From the NCBI GenBank assembly GCA_013146195.2, contig CM028377.1, positions 30,670,602 to 30,734,601 of the forward strand: a stretch of 64,000 nt of DNA. The letters run 5' to 3'. Below, one piece after another: positions 24,060 to 36,795 of this stretch. The notes under the pieces are model-generated. The model was not told where the DNA came from and did no database searches. It worked only from the letters and a program-made list of their open reading frames with translations. The stretch comes from Codonopsis lanceolata. Its lineage: Eukaryota > Streptophyta > Magnoliopsida > Asterales > Campanulaceae. The translations under genes and the position numbers were made by a program. Each line of letters opens with the position of its first letter. The stretch's first letter is position 1.

Positions 24060-24156
<97 letters not shown>

Positions 24157-24750
24157 AGTTTAGTAAAAATCATTTATCTAAATACTTTTTAAACCAACAT
24201 CAATTTTCAACCAATGTTTGTTACATCATTTTATTGGTAATTATAGTAGAGATGCATCTTGTATTGGTTATAAATTAATGTTAATTTTAGAAATCATTAA
24301 AATACTCACCTAATACTTATTGAAAAATTAGTGTTTTTAGTAAAAAAAATTGTGCAACTTGAGACACAAATTTCTTTACGTGTCATTTGTTTGTTGGAAA
24401 ATGTAATTGTGTAAATGTGTTCTACTCGGAGAGAACATCAAAATGATATATTTATTTGTTCAAATTGAGTTTTGGATGAATAAGATATCAAAACTTAAAA
24501 TATGATGTTAAAAGTTAGTCATTACAGTAAAGTATTCACCCAATGCTAATGTAATAATATTATCTCATATTAGTTAAGAAATGATGTTGGTAATAAAAGT
24601 CTTTCTATATAAGATTTCCACTATTATTAACAATAGAAAAGATTAATAGTAAATGATTAATATCACAATATCATATTAACTATTATTAATTATTATTTTT
24701 AGTTAATGGTTCGAAAATGAAAAGTGTCAAGTCAAGTGATGTGGATGATT
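23868..24750. repeat. Dispersed AT-rich repeat, copy 2
   Basis: Partner of 16566-17507, in the same orientation and with the same order of shared words. It diverges by scattered substitutions and lacks the CA part of the internal microsatellite. Confidence 0.75.
24065..24151. repeat. TA microsatellite
   Basis: More than 40 TA units at the position equivalent to the CA/TA tract of copy 1. Confidence 0.95.
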
Positions 24751-26099
24751 GAATCGATTATATATATATATATATATATTTACATGAATCTCCAAAAAAT
24801 AAAAGGAAATTGCTAGATATATGAGAATATAGTTGGATGCTAATTTGACTTATTTTGACCTTTAAAATTGGTAATAATTTGTTTAATTTAAATTACATAA
24901 TGCATGCGATTGATTGTACAAGTTATAATTCCTATACAACAAGTGATGAAAACATATGAAGTCCGATGTTTAAAAAGGAAAGTTTAAAACAAAATGATTA
25001 TTTTGAAACAGAGAATAGTAGTATAAGACTTTAACAGTCTTAAATTGTTGTTATTTATTTTAAAATTTGTGAGAGTAAAAGAATGTGTTTTATGATAATA
25101 AATAAAAGAATGAAGAAGGTGGTTTAGCAGAAAAGATTAGCCATCTTTTTTTTAGTGATCTTCACCATTGTATTCCTCAAATGCGCATGGGAATATCCAT
25201 GTTTGTGATGTGTCATGGGTGGGTGAGATGGGATGACTACTTTTCTTGATTTTTCTTTGATGCAATTGAGCTTTTTTTTCTTTTTTTCTCTTGATTTGTT
25301 TCAATGGAAGCAATGAAGAGGTTCAATGAACATATCAAATCATCAAATTCATGCACTTTTTGCACTTGTGTACATCTCTTAATGGCCATGGTAGGACCCT
25401 AAAACCTCCATCCACTCTTCAATCTTAATCCTCAAACCCTAGCTACTTCCACTATTGTGTTGTGTCCACCACTTTTGCTTTCTTTTCACCCTCTTGTTAT
25501 TAACGATTCTTGACCATCTTTGCCTACTTGTCACTCGAGAAATTCCAGTCTTACTCTTGTTTTTCACACTCAAGATTTTTTTAGTTTCTGCAACAATGTA
25601 GAGAGAGAGAGAGAGAGAGATTTGTTTGAAGATTTTGTTCGTACCATGATTACGACCGATGATTTTTTTAGTTAAAAAGAAAGAATTAGCATAATCCTAA
25701 ATGAGATTGCTTTGAAGGGAATAAGAAAATGAGAGTAACAAAGTAGTATTACTTAAGAATGTGTGTTTTTTTTTTTTAATTTTTTGTAGACCTTTTTTTC
25801 TTTCTTCTTTCATATATATTAAGAACTAAGAAGAAGTATCTATGGAGTGTGGCGGCTTCGCATAAATACTTCCACTTTATGATACATTTTTCCATGCCTT
25901 TGAGACAGCCAAAGACTTTAAAAGAGTAAGTCTGATAATGATTCATCCTAGTGCATTTTTTTGTAAAGGCTAAAGTTCAATTATATGTCCCATTGAATTG
26001 TTTCGTGCTACTTTCTCCCACCCCTCTCTCTCTCTCTCACACACACACATACACACAGTTGAACACTCCTTTAGAGAAGATGCGAGGAAGTTTCAATAC
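24751..26099. other. Intergenic, no gene seen
   Basis: AT-rich with homopolymer tracts, a GA microsatellite at about 25602-25620, and CT/CA tracts at about 26024-26057. Nothing resembling a gene or RNA was recognised. Confidence 0.5.
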
Positions 26100-26107
26100 C
26101 ATAAAAT

Positions 26108-27044
26108 TAGAGATGTTAAAAAGACCAAAAATCGTAGGGTTGATTCCTATTAATCGAAAACATGAAAGTGTCAGGGTTGAAAAATCTAACACGTTTAATA
26201 AATGGGCTGACCCTATAGCGTCACGTGCAAACTGGCTTGGGCTGGTCCACGGCCTGGAAGGTTTTGGCTAAAATGAGGGTTCAAAATGTTAGAATTGAGA
26301 TTCGAACCCAAAACCTTTCAAAAGAGTAGAAAGGTATGAATTACCCCTTACACCACTCAACTATCCTGACTTGTTTTGTTTTAAATTCAAATGAGTAATA
26401 TATATTATCATTTTATTTCGTAAACCAATGTCTATCCCCTGTCAACTTTGTGATGATGTATGTGTATTTGATGAAAGTCAAACCCAAACATGGTCGTAAG
26501 TACAATTTTAAGACATATAAGTTTTTAAAATTGGTCAAAATAAGATTTTTGGATACATAATTAGATATGTTAAAAGGGTTGAGAACCGCATGATTGACCC
26601 TGCTAATCGGGAATCGGAAAGGGCTAGGGTCGGAAAAATGCAACCCTTTAAATTCCGTGCTAAACGGGTTGACCTTAGTATTATATTTTACTATTTGATT
26701 AAAATATTTGATTGTATTAACTTTTTACCAACATTTATTTTATGTTATTTTATTATTGTAGATGAAGAGGATAATGATGTTGAAGAAGATACTTTCTCAA
26801 AAGAAAACTTGATTTCATGTTTTTAATTCGTATTGTTAATCGTTGTCACTTATTCGTCAATATGTTTGTTACTTAATTTCGATATTTTGATTTAAATAAG
26901 ACATCATGTATTAATAGGACTGACACTGTTAAACTGTACCCTATAGAATTAGAGGGTTAGAGTTGTGATTTGAGTGGCCCGTTCAAATGACCTATTTAAC
27001 CCGCAGCCCTATAGGGTTAGGGTCAATCCAATTTAACATCTCTA
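26108..27044. mobile_element. Non-autonomous hAT element with 8-bp target duplication
   Basis: The termini are inverted copies of TAGAGATGTTAAA (13 matching bases). The flanks are CATAAAAT (26100-26107) and CATAAAAC (27045-27052), an 8-base duplication with one mismatch, as expected for hAT. Inside are blocks rich in AGGGTTGA and GGGTTGACC, partly repeated at 26110-26235 and 26571-26690 and inverted near 26930-27040. There is no transposase. A SINE-like sequence is nested within. Confidence 0.8.
26285..26375 (-). mobile_element. tRNA-derived SINE-like sequence nested in the hAT element
   Basis: On the minus strand it has box A-like TAGTTGAGTGGTGTAAGGG followed about 45 bases later by box B GGTTCGAATCTC. 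The ordering and spacing match Pol III promoters of tRNA-derived SINEs. No target duplication was identified. Confidence 0.5.
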
Positions 27045-27202
27045 CATAAAACCTTAGGTAGTAGAGTGGTTGAATTTTGGATCTTCTTTTTGTGATAATT
27101 GAAGAAAAAAAAGTCTAGGGATATTGAAATAAGCTATTGGGGCCATTGAAAGAAAAGAAAAAAAAAATCAAAACAGTCCCAAAATCTTGTAAAAGAAGAG
27201 GT

Positions 27203-27549
27203 AGACCTGACAATTACAACTCAGAACATGTTAACCCATTCAACCCGAACTGAAAATTATACAAACCAACCCGTTAACAATTTTTTTTTTTTTGGTCGGA
27301 ACAGGTAACTCGTTTCAACACAAAAGTATTAACGGGTCAGATCGAGTTAAAGCGAGTCGACCATGTTACCCATTTTGATCAAATATTTTCACTCTGCAAA
27401 ATGCATGGATATTTGGAAAAAATTGGGTTAAGATTGTCAGACTCGTTTTAACCAGTTACCCGCTATAATCCCACATAATTCAGTCTGAATCATTTAATAT
27501 TCAGGCTCTAATGATTTTCGACACGTTATCCGACACAATTGCCGGGCCT
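27203..27549. mobile_element. Small TIR element with a 10-base flanking duplication
   Basis: The ends are AGACCTGACAATT and, reversed, AGGCCCGGCAATT (10 of 13 match). Both flanks read AAGAAGAGGT (27193-27202 and 27550-27559). The interior has inverted GTTAACCC and GGGTTA-type words. The duplication length fits Mutator-like (9-10) or hAT (8 plus chance). Confidence 0.65.
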
Positions 27550-27656
27550 AAGAAGAGGTCCTCAATAATTATGTCGTATTTGGTGGCTAGAAAAACCCAA
27601 AAAGATAAACAGAATAGAAAATGAAAAAATGGAAAGGAATATGATCTTTGAGGGGG

Positions 27657-27754
27657 GCCCCTAAGGGGGTGGCCCAGTGGTAGACATGGGGCTTAACAAA
27701 GTGTGAGGTCTCAGGTTCGATCTCTTCTCATGCCCCCTTAGAGGGAAAAAAAAA
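27657..27754 (+). mobile_element. tRNA-derived SINE, family 1 (copy 2)
   Basis: The body reads CCCCTAAGGGGGTGGCCCAG, then TGGTAGACATGGGG and GGTTCGATC, ending CCCCTTAGAGGG plus a run of A. A perfect 14-base target duplication GATCTTTGAGGGGG flanks it (27643-27656 and 27755-27768). This is the cleanest copy in the window. Confidence 0.88.
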
Positions 27755-27768
27755 GATCTTTGAGGGGG

Positions 27769-28234
27769 AGCCATACCAAGCTACCCATTAACTCATATTC
27801 TTTTTATTTTGTTAAAGGGTTATATTTGAAAAGTTTAATAGTTAATAATAATAGTAGTATTATTGAAGTACATTATAATTACAAAAATATTTGACCCAAG
27901 CATACCTACAATGATTACATAAATTTGAAATTTTGAATGATTTATGGTCTGTTTTCATATGATTAGGCTTTAAACACTATACATATCTCAGCCATTGAAT
28001 TTGAAGAGGACACATTAAAACTCAACTTGTAAATTATAAAACAGCCAGATGCTGAATTCGAACTCTACTAGACTGGACCATATTTAAGGCCCAAAGGAAT
28101 CCATACACTCCAGAAGAAGCCCATCAACCCACCAGAGAAGAGTCCTTATTGCATCGCCCAGTTTAAGATCACCAACGTGACAACCTCCCATTGTCCCAAG
28201 CCATCCATGGGCATATAATGTAGACGTTTTCCAA
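27769..28234. other. Intergenic, no gene seen
   Basis: AT-rich sequence followed by a less AT-rich stretch at about 28080-28230 with no recognisable product. Confidence 0.45.
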
Positions 28235-29345
28235 CGGAATATTTGCAGGTTGGTCCACTTTATGAAATTCTCAACTGCTCCGCTCCCTTTTCCAGATTTT
28301 TTTTTGATAAGGTCTACTTTTATAAATTGTTCCAATAATGTCCGATCATAGAAACGATGTAAATTTCTTCTTCTTCTCCATTGCATCCATTGCCTCCTCA
28401 CGTGACTGAGTTATAGCATCATCCAGCGCAACGAACTTATTGCTAAGTAACACACCGATCTCTCTATTCAACCTTCTGTTTAGCCTTTTATTTAGAAAAT
28501 GAAAAGAATCGACTTATAAAATGAAATCATTCAAACAAAGAAATAAAGGCTCCAATCAAAGCAAATCCCAAGATGTTATGTGCTGCTGTTGGAATTTAGT
28601 CAAAGCAAATCCCAAGATGAATTTCAATTTTCATTTTTCATCATCATTGTGTTTGTATGTGTGATTCAAAATAGATTCATATGTTGTTATGCATATAAAT
28701 TGTTCGATGAAATATCCAAATAAGAACATGTTCGTTGTTGGACACCTTTTTTGAATTGTAATACATCAATTTTGAATAACGTTGCATCACTTGTGAATCG
28801 TGATGCATCATTTAGTCTGGGCTAAATCCCAATAGCTCGAATTATCTTCTTCACTATGAACATGCTATTCCTTGTTATTGATGCAAAGTGAAAGCTCCAT
28901 TCCTTTCAGAGACTTTGTCCCGATGCAGAATTTTAGATTTGAGATGCACAATTTGGAATTAGAATATATGAGTAAATCCTGATGCACAATTTTGGATTTA
29001 CGATGCACACACTAGATTCCCATGCCGAAAATTCCAATGCAGAATTTTGGATTTGCGATGTACAATTTGGAATTAGAATACATAAGTAAATCTCGATGCA
29101 CAAATTGAATTCCTGATGTTGAAAATCCCGATGCACAATTTGGATTTGCGATGTCGATGCACAAACTTGATTCACAATGCAGAAATTGGAATTGCGATGC
29201 ATCAGAACAATACGTGCTTAATCGAATTTCATTAAGGGTATACTCGTCCTTTCACTCTAAAAAGTATTATTTATCAGTTAAATAAAAGTATAGAAGACTA
29301 TATCAGTTGGAAATTGGTTGGAAGGGACCGGCCTGGTTATCACCC
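28235..29345 (+). mobile_element. GATGCATC-rich TIR family, copy A (Mutator-like?)
   Basis: The left end has GGAATATTTGCAGGTTGGTCC near 28235; the reversed right end has CCAGGCCGGTCCC near 29330. These relate to the AATTGCAAGCCGGTCCC end of copy B. Inside are ACGATGTAAATTTCTTCTTC, GTGTGATTCAAAATAGATT and GTTCGATGAAAT, then several hundred bases studded with GATGCATC-like words (28750-29210). There is no transposase. The boundaries are approximate. Confidence 0.55.
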
Positions 29346-29781
29346 TTTTCCAGCACGCGTTTAATTCATCTTATAGTGAATTCGAATTGACCATGGCATG
29401 ATTACGCTAATTAGTACTTCCTCTCTACCTAAATTATTGTTCACTTCAACTTTTTTGAGTCAAACTATGTGTTTTTTAAATGAAAATTTGATGTGTATTT
29501 TTTTTTTAAATCATACAACACGTCATTTGTAGTACATGTATATGTATGTGTTAATATATTATATATTGCAATGAACCTAGCTTTTTGGGTGGTCAATTCT
29601 CAAGAATAAAAAAGGTGAATGAGATGGTGTCGGAGACATGTGATACAAAAAGAGAGCTGAGCGAGGTTACATCACAGGAGCCCGAGATGAGGCCAAAGAG
29701 ACTCAGTTGGTTGAGTGTCAAAGTCCAATGAGTTCCCCATGTGCCCTTTTTCCCAACAAAATCAACGATTAGCTTAAAGGG

Positions 29782-30653
29782 TGAAATTTGGGTCCGGTTG
29801 ACTTTATAATTTTTTTTAATTGTTATAGTATCCTATGTTTTTTTAACCGAAAAAAATGCACTTTTGAGGGTGAAAAGATTACGATATCCTTAATGAATCG
29901 AAGGCGCGCTACGGAGCATTTACTCAAATGCATCGCGTAGCATCAAATTTTTGTAATGTGATGCATCAAATGTTGCATCAATTTAAGTATCAAATCCAAT
30001 TTTGCATCACACAATAGTTTTTGCACCGCAATGCATCAAATTTAATTGTCTAATCCAATTTGTATTGCATTGTAAAAATTGATATATCGCGTTGCAAATC
30101 ATAATGAACCAGACATTCATGTACCTTATTTCCAGTACACAATCAACAAATAATTTCAAATTGATGCATCTTTCTGCATCCCAAAATCCAAATCGATGCA
30201 TCACTTTCATAAATTATGCATTGTGATTCAAAACTGATGCATCCAGATTTAAAAAAAGGTGTCCAGCAGCGAACTAATTTTATTCAGGAATTTATCGAAC
30301 AATTTACATGTATAGCAACATAACACACAAACATAATTTATTTTGAATCAAACACACAAACACAATGAAGAAGAAACTGATGAAACTGAAGATCTATAGA
30401 TAAATACGAAGGAGAGTGGGAAGTTAGCGTCGTAGATTAATTGAATCTAAGGTGAAATATACAAGTGTTCTTCACCACCCCTCACTCTTTTCCTCTTCAT
30501 CTCTACGAATTCCAACCGTTATTTCTCTTATGCGGGAAATTTAGGAATGATTTCATTAAAATCGACTTTCCTGGTTGAAAAAAACCCCGAAAAACCGACA
30601 TACTTAAGCGGTTGAAAACTTGGGAAAAGGGACCGGCTTGCAATTTCTCCTAA
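29782..30653 (-). mobile_element. GATGCATC-rich TIR family, copy B, inverted, with 9-bp target duplication
   Basis: It aligns in reverse with copies A and C. Both flanks carry CTTAAAGGG (29773-29781 and 30654-30662), a 9-base duplication typical of Mutator-like elements. The termini TGAAATTTGGGTCCGG and, reversed, GGAGAAATTGCAAGCCGGTCC are related. The GATGCATC words lie at about 29925-30245. Confidence 0.65.
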
Positions 30654-30662
30654 CTTAAAGGG

Positions 30663-31030
30663 TATATAAACTGGAAAAGGGTCTAGATGGATTTGTTTCA
30701 TGCTGGTTGATTTTGTTAATTTGACTTGTATGCATTTCCTATATATTTAATTAATCGTTCAGGAATGATATAAGTAGTGGGTGAAAATGTGCTTGCCGAG
30801 AAATAGATGGCCTCATATCCTCACATAGCAAAGAAAAGAGCTTTGTTATTACTAATCCTTATCTAGTCCAAGACCAGACCAGAAGGTTCATCATAGCTTT
30901 AAAGACATCTTGATCATAATCTAGGGACATATGCATGATCTATTGTTGGATTTGTGTCGGAAAACTATTCCGGCATTTAGAAAACTGTCGAAAAGTTAAG
31001 TATTACCGAAATCATTTTAGTAGGCATTTA
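30663..31030. other. Intergenic spacer before the nested retroelements
   Basis: No gene. Words such as CCGGCATTTAGAAAACTG close to the Copia insertion point are continued in similar style on its far side (GTGCCGGCAAAGTGCC near 43199), as expected if this was one stretch before insertion. Confidence 0.4.
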
Positions 31031-31233
31031 TGAAAGAATATCTTTCCTTGTTGTATTCCAATTACTACAATCAAACAATATATACATTGGTTTGAGAGAG
31101 AGAGAGAGTCTAGCCTATCTTTTAGCTAATCGAAGATACATGCCATCCAAGATATATACGCCTAAGCTATAATGTAGTAAACTAAACCTTTTCCATATGT
31201 ACATATATTGAATTATTTACATATATTCTATTA
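31031..31233 (-). repeat. Copia 3' LTR
   Basis: About 203 bases, alignable end to end with 42984-43185 apart from scattered substitutions and small indels. On the minus strand it starts TAATAG (in place of TG) and ends CTTTCA. Confidence 0.85.
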
Positions 31234-32144
31234 CTCCCCCACAGTCGAAACGGGAAGTGGATGAACGCTGAGACTGTCCCGAAAGTCTTCAAATAGAAAC
31301 AAAAGAAGACCTTTAGTAAAGATATCTACAATTTGATGGCGAGATGGGACGTGTAAAACATGGACCTGACCGTGAGCAACCTTTTCACGAACAAAATGAA
31401 TGTCCAACTCTACATGTTTAGTGTGTTGATGTTGAATAGGGTTGCCAGAGGGATATATAACACTGACATTATCGCAGTAGACTAACATAGCTTTTGGAAT
31501 AGGACAATGGAGTTCAAAGAAGAGGTTGCGTAACCAACAAGATTCAGAAACAACGTTGGCAATTCCCCGATTCTTGGCCTCGACACTTGATTGAGACAAC
31601 GTTGCTTGGCCTTTTGAGGACCAAGATAGCAGATTGTCACCAAGAAAGACACAGTAGCCAGAGGTCGAATGTCTTGTGTCTGGGCAGCCAGCCCAATCTG
31701 CTTCGGTATAAGAAACAAGGTTGGTTGTGGATGATGGATAGAGATGCAAGCCGTAATAGAGAGTTCCATGTATATAGCGCACAATGTGCGTGAGAGCGTG
31801 CATGTGGACCTCCATCGGGTTGTGCATGAAGAGGCAATTTGTTGAACCACATATGAGATGTCGGGTCTTGTGAAAGTCAAATATTGTAATGCTCAAGCAA
31901 GGATGCGGTAGAGAGAGGGATCAGCATAGGGTGTGCTGGAAGAAGCACTAAGCTTGGGCTTAGTATCGACGGGTGTAGAAATAGGTTTACAACAGGTCAT
32001 ACCAGCCCTTTCAATGATCTCATCGGCATACTTTTTCTGAGATAAAAACAGACCACTGGTATGACGAGTGATGGCTATGCGCAAGAAAAAATTTAGAGGC
32101 CCGAAACCTTTCATAACAAACTCGGAGCTGAAAAGAGTCATGAT
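31234..32144 (-). pseudogene. Copia reverse transcriptase (C-terminal part) and RNase H
   Basis: From 32141 the frame reads SSEFVMKGFGPLNFFLRIAI, the LGPL region of Copia reverse transcriptase, then YADEIIERAGM and CKPISTPVD. After a frame change near 31893 comes RNase H: SYTEADWAGCPDTRHSTSGY, SWSSKGQATLSQSSVEAKNR and YCDNVSVIYPSGNP, then HTKHVELDIHFVREKV and a TKGL end. The frame continues to about 31231, close to the polypurine tract. Its N-terminal half lies on the other side of the nested insertion, at about 40682-41660. Confidence 0.85.
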
Positions 32145-32672
32145 TGACTTGTGTAGTGATGGATTCGTCCCACGAGCAAAGTCCTTAAGCCAAGGAAGCG
32201 CATTGACTTGGAGAGTTCGAGGCTTGGAAGCATAAGGATCGAGGCTTTGAAGACTTCAAGGATAGGCAAGCAAGTTTTAGAGCCTTAAAAACCTTTTATC
32301 CCGTTTTTCTATGTTGACTAGGGATAACGTTAGTCCTAAAAACGGGATTTATAGTTATTAGGTTAATTTATATTTTCTAATTAGCTTAGATAAATATCTA
32401 GTTGTTTTATACATAGATTATGTAATTATCTTGTTTCCTTTTACTTCTAGGATTAAGATTCACAACCCAAATAAATAAGGGTTGTGACTTATTGTATTAG
32501 ATGACACACAACTTTGATTATTGAAATTAGTTTTTGAGAGCTTTCAAAACCTCTTTATTCTCTTTAGAACTTGTGATTATTTGGTGAGAGGCTTAGTAAT
32601 CAAATTCCAACTTATCAATAGGGTTTTCATCCCTATTGTGGCGTTCTTCATTATACCAAGGGTTGTGGTCGT

Positions 32673-34358
32673 TGTTGGTTGCGCAAACGCAACACGGACA
32701 AGATTACCCGGTCAAACAAGTAATACAGTGATAAAGTAGAGTGTCGATCCCACGAGGAAGCAATTTGGTTGTTTTTAATGAGTACCAAGCACGTTGCAAT
32801 TTTAACTATATTTAGACGATCGATTTTTAGTGAAATAACTAATTAATTAAGCTAGAACAAGAAATTAAATAAAGCAATATTAAATTGAGGTTGACTTCAA
32901 TGAGAGGGGATCTAGGGTTTTGATTTTCAATTGGCTCTTCCGTTGTGATTTAATAAGGGGTTGCTATTAAAACTATTCTATTTTTTTGGAAGTCGGGGAT
33001 TCAAAAATCACCGTTAAGGACTTTCGCTTCGTATAACGGTGCTAATTAACGATATAAATTCACGGGCTTTCGCTACGTATGAATTTATCCAATTAATCGC
33101 TTCCAAACACAAAACCCCAATTGACTATTTTAAAGAGGATTAATAACTTAGATTAACCCAACCCAAAACAACTATGTTGTATTTTCCAAAATTATCAAGT
33201 CACTTTCATGCACTAAACAAATTTTAAAATCATGTAATGGGTGATCAAATCATTACAAGCATTAAGAGCACAACATAATACACAAAAATTAATGAATATC
33301 AATTAATAACAAAACCCCAAATTTAAATCACAACATCCAAGCCAATATATATCAAAACCCTAGGCAATTAATTTAGTTCATAATGCTAAGGAAATAAATC
33401 AAATCTTCAATCAAAAGTATCATCATTAAATAAAAATATAAATTAAAGTGGATAATACTTTACAATGAAGGAGATGATTGAAGTTCCTTGGCTTGAACAA
33501 TAATGGAAGAACAATGAATAGAATGAAAATGGATGGAACAGTGGCTGCTTCCAGTTCATCACTCCTTCTAGATTTTTCCTTCCTCTTTTGCTTCCAGCCA
33601 GTTCTTCTCTTTTTTGTTCAGTTGTTCCAGCCCAACCTTGTGTTCTGTCCGAAAAAATCAGCTCCCAGATATTCATTCAAAGGCTGTTAGGGCATTAAGG
33701 GGTAATTTAGGGAGTTTCAAAGAGATTTGGGGGTAAAAAGGAGAAGAAAAAGGGAGATGGGTGCGCTAGGGTCAGGGTCAGCCCATGGAGTGGAGCGCGG
33801 GTCACCCAGGAAGGAAATGGGCTATGAGGAGAGAGGGAAGTGGGCTGGATGTGCGGGCAGGTGGGCTGGAATGGCGCGGGTTGGATCCGACCCATAAGCA
33901 AGGACGCGCGGGTCGCTGGGCTGAGGCGGGTGACGTGGCCGCTTCTCTGCTTGACAACGCATTAATGAAGGAATGGGCCGTTGTCAGCGCTGCCCTCTCA
34001 CTTTCAGAAGTTTCTCCGGTGCCCCTGCCTTCCATAAATTGGCTAGAGAAGTCCCTCTGCACCCAGACTTCGCAAATAAGTCCTCAGTTAACTCTGTTAG
34101 GCTGCTGTTGCCTTTTGTGCTATGAAATCCTTAACGAAACTTAACGGCAAGTGTCCAAACTTAACATTGAAGCCCGGAATGTCCTCGATTTGCGTATATT
34201 GAGCCATACAACCTCAAATATCTTTGAGATACCTACATGAAGCATAAAAATACATAAAAATAATATCTCAAATGCAATTAATTATCAACCAAAGCTCAAA
34301 ATAACCAATAAAATTCCAGAAAATTAATGAAAATAATAGGAAAATTACAAGCTTATCA
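32673..34358 (-). repeat. 3' LTR of the gag-protease element
   Basis: On the minus strand it begins TGATAAGCTTGTAATTTTCC and ends GCAACCAACA. A polypurine tract (TTTGGGGGTGT) lies next to it at about 34359-34369. It differs from 38848-40535 by only a few substitutions and 1-2 base indels. Open frames inside (for example 33785-34144) recur in the other LTR because the DNA is the same, not because they are genes. Confidence 0.93.
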
Positions 34359-36060
34359 ACACCCCCAAACTTAAGCTTTGATCGTCTCGAGCAAAGAGAA
34401 ATATGGATGATGGAGAAGCTCGAGACAACGATGGAATGAAGAAGGCACTTCAATCAAGATCCCATATGTATTACCATGAAAGAAATCAAACTCAAGATTA
34501 TAAAAATGCATAACCAAGGTATGATGTGATTTCAATGCTAGCAAACTTTCCTCAAATACTTACTTAAAAACATGAAGCACAAGCCCATGACTAAATAGCA
34601 TCACTCTAGCTAGGATTGAACGTTCAATGAAATACCAAGCATGAGCCATCAAACCGAAAGAGATATATACGTCACAAGGCAACAACTCACGACATGACAA
34701 TATCAATAGGACTTTTTCGAAGCTTGTAACTTTAGGCCAAGGTTGAGCTACAAATGAAGGGAAGGGAATTAAGACAAGAGAGCACAAGTGAAGCCTTCAA
34801 AATCACACTCAAGTCTAGCTTCATGAAACAACATACTCCATCATAACTCACCATTTTTCTCAACAACCCCCCAAACTTAGCTTTTTTTTTTTTTTTTTTT
34901 TAATACATATCAAGAACTTGGAGTTGAGAGTATATCAAACTACCACAAATGATTTTTTTCACCCCACAATTTCCTTTTTTGAATAACTTTAAAGCACAAA
35001 TGGTTCACAATTTTGGGTTGCCCTTCACTTTTGATTTTTTTTTATACACAAGGACCCCTTTTTACAAGATAAACAACCCCCAAATCATCAACCAAGATTA
35101 AAACCACACCACACCAATACATGAAGAACAACACTTCCATGAAGCTCACATTCCCTCCAAGACATAAATTTATAAATTCATTTCACAAAGTGCTCTCTCA
35201 AAGGGTTGGATAAAGTATATAGACTCATGGGATAAGTCAATGCGGGTGATAGAAATGAAGGCGAATGGGGGTCATTGTGTGCTCTTGCACACACCATTCT
35301 TTTATTAAGGCTCAAATGGGACACTAGGGATTTAATGTGAACAAGGGTAGGTCGATATGGCACAAACGAGTCAAACATGACCTATATCATGCTATTGTCA
35401 TACTCACAAGCCAAGCTATTCATCAATTTCAAAATCATCCAACGGTATCAAAACTCACAACAAGATACTCATAACATATGCACAACCAAAGCTAGAGCTT
35501 AGCTTAAAAAAATTATCAAGAGATCCACACATGGGCGCTATTTAACATGAATGAGGGAAAGGCTAGCACAAAAATCACAAAATATCCTCAAGTATGCATA
35601 TAATAATCTCAAGGCCAAATCCAAAAAAATAATGCACATACAACTCAATGAGCGCCAAAGTAATGAGATGAATGATCAAAACATAATTCAAGGGGTCCAA
35701 ACTAGCTTGAAATTTTCTACAAATTTTCAAAATTTTCTCAAAAATTGAGGGTAAAAATAATGCTAACCCCACCCCCAAACTTAGAACCGAACATTGCCCT
35801 CAATGTTCATGAGCATACCAAGGCAATGCAACAATCACTACAACCCCATGAAAAGCAAATAAAAAGAAAAATAGTTTTGTGAGGGAACACTATATACACC
35901 TCCCTATAAACCCACAAACTCGGGAGGGCTTCGAAAAACGACACATGCATATAAATACAAAAGCCGTAAAAACAAATAAATGAAAAGAGAGGAAAGAGAA
36001 AACCGGTGTGAGTAGTTCTAATTTAAAGTCTTTAGCTTGACTTTCTTCTCTCGCATCGGC
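34359..36060 (-). other. Noncoding 3' interior of the gag-protease element
   Basis: About 1.7 kb without coding likeness, containing a T tract at 34880-34901 and CCCCCAAACTTA words at 34361 and again near 34868 and 35772. This is where reverse transcriptase and integrase would be in a complete element. Confidence 0.7.
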
Positions 36061-36795
36061 CTATGGAGGATCATGGAGAAGCACTCGAACCTTCACTTGA
36101 GCGCTACCATTTGGAGAAGCTTTCTTGGCACCATTTTTAAACCTTGCTTCCATCATTGGTGCCTCCACTTTGATTCTTTTCCATTTAATCACATTGGATG
36201 GTAGTTGTGCCACATCCAATGACGACTTTTTTACTTTCTTTCTTCTTGAAGGAATCACATACCTCCCCTTCTTTTCATCACATTTTTTTAACTTCTCCGA
36301 CTTTATCACCACCTTCTCACAAACTTGCTCAACCCGACTCTTAGGAATATTATCATGAGATCCTTCTCCCTTCAATCCTTGAACCACCTCCACTCTTGCA
36401 CAATCTTCCAATTTCTCCGAGTACTTGATGGGCTTGAAGACATTAAATGTGACTTGTTGATCATGTACCCTCATTGTAAGCTCTCCTTTCGCCACATCAA
36501 TTAAAGCTCTACCGGTAGCCAAGAAGGGTCTTCCAAGAATGATTGGAATTTCACTATCCTCTTCCATGTCAAGCACCAAGAAATCCACCGGAAGAATTAG
36601 TTTGTCAACCTTCACAAGCACATTCTCAACGACTCCCTTAGGGTATGCTAGCGACCTATTCGCCAATTGAAGAGTAACGGAAGTAGGCATAGCTTCACCC
36701 AAACCAAGTTTTCGGAAAACCGACAAGGGCATGAGATTAATGCTGGCTCCCAAATCACATAATGCTTTGCCCAAAAATTTTCTCCAATAGTGCAA
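36061..36795 (-). pseudogene. Retroviral-type aspartic protease of the Gypsy element
   Basis: The frame reads GKALCDLGASINLMPLSVF with the DLGA active-site form typical of Athila/Tat proteases, then VDFLVLDMEEDSEIPIILGR and PFLATGRALIDV flap and hydrophobic motifs. A basic tail follows and ends at 36061. It is out of frame with the preceding gag: the change falls near 36775 in a run of T where GENF should continue into GKAL. A one-base indel would explain it. Confidence 0.85.

Noticed and set aside
31587..31793. Plus-strand frame over Copia RNase H
   Set aside because: Shadow of the minus-strand coding sequence.
33785..34144. 119-codon frame and its opposite-strand partner, repeated at 39963-40322
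   Set aside because: They lie in the two LTRs of the same element and are repeated only because the LTRs are copies.
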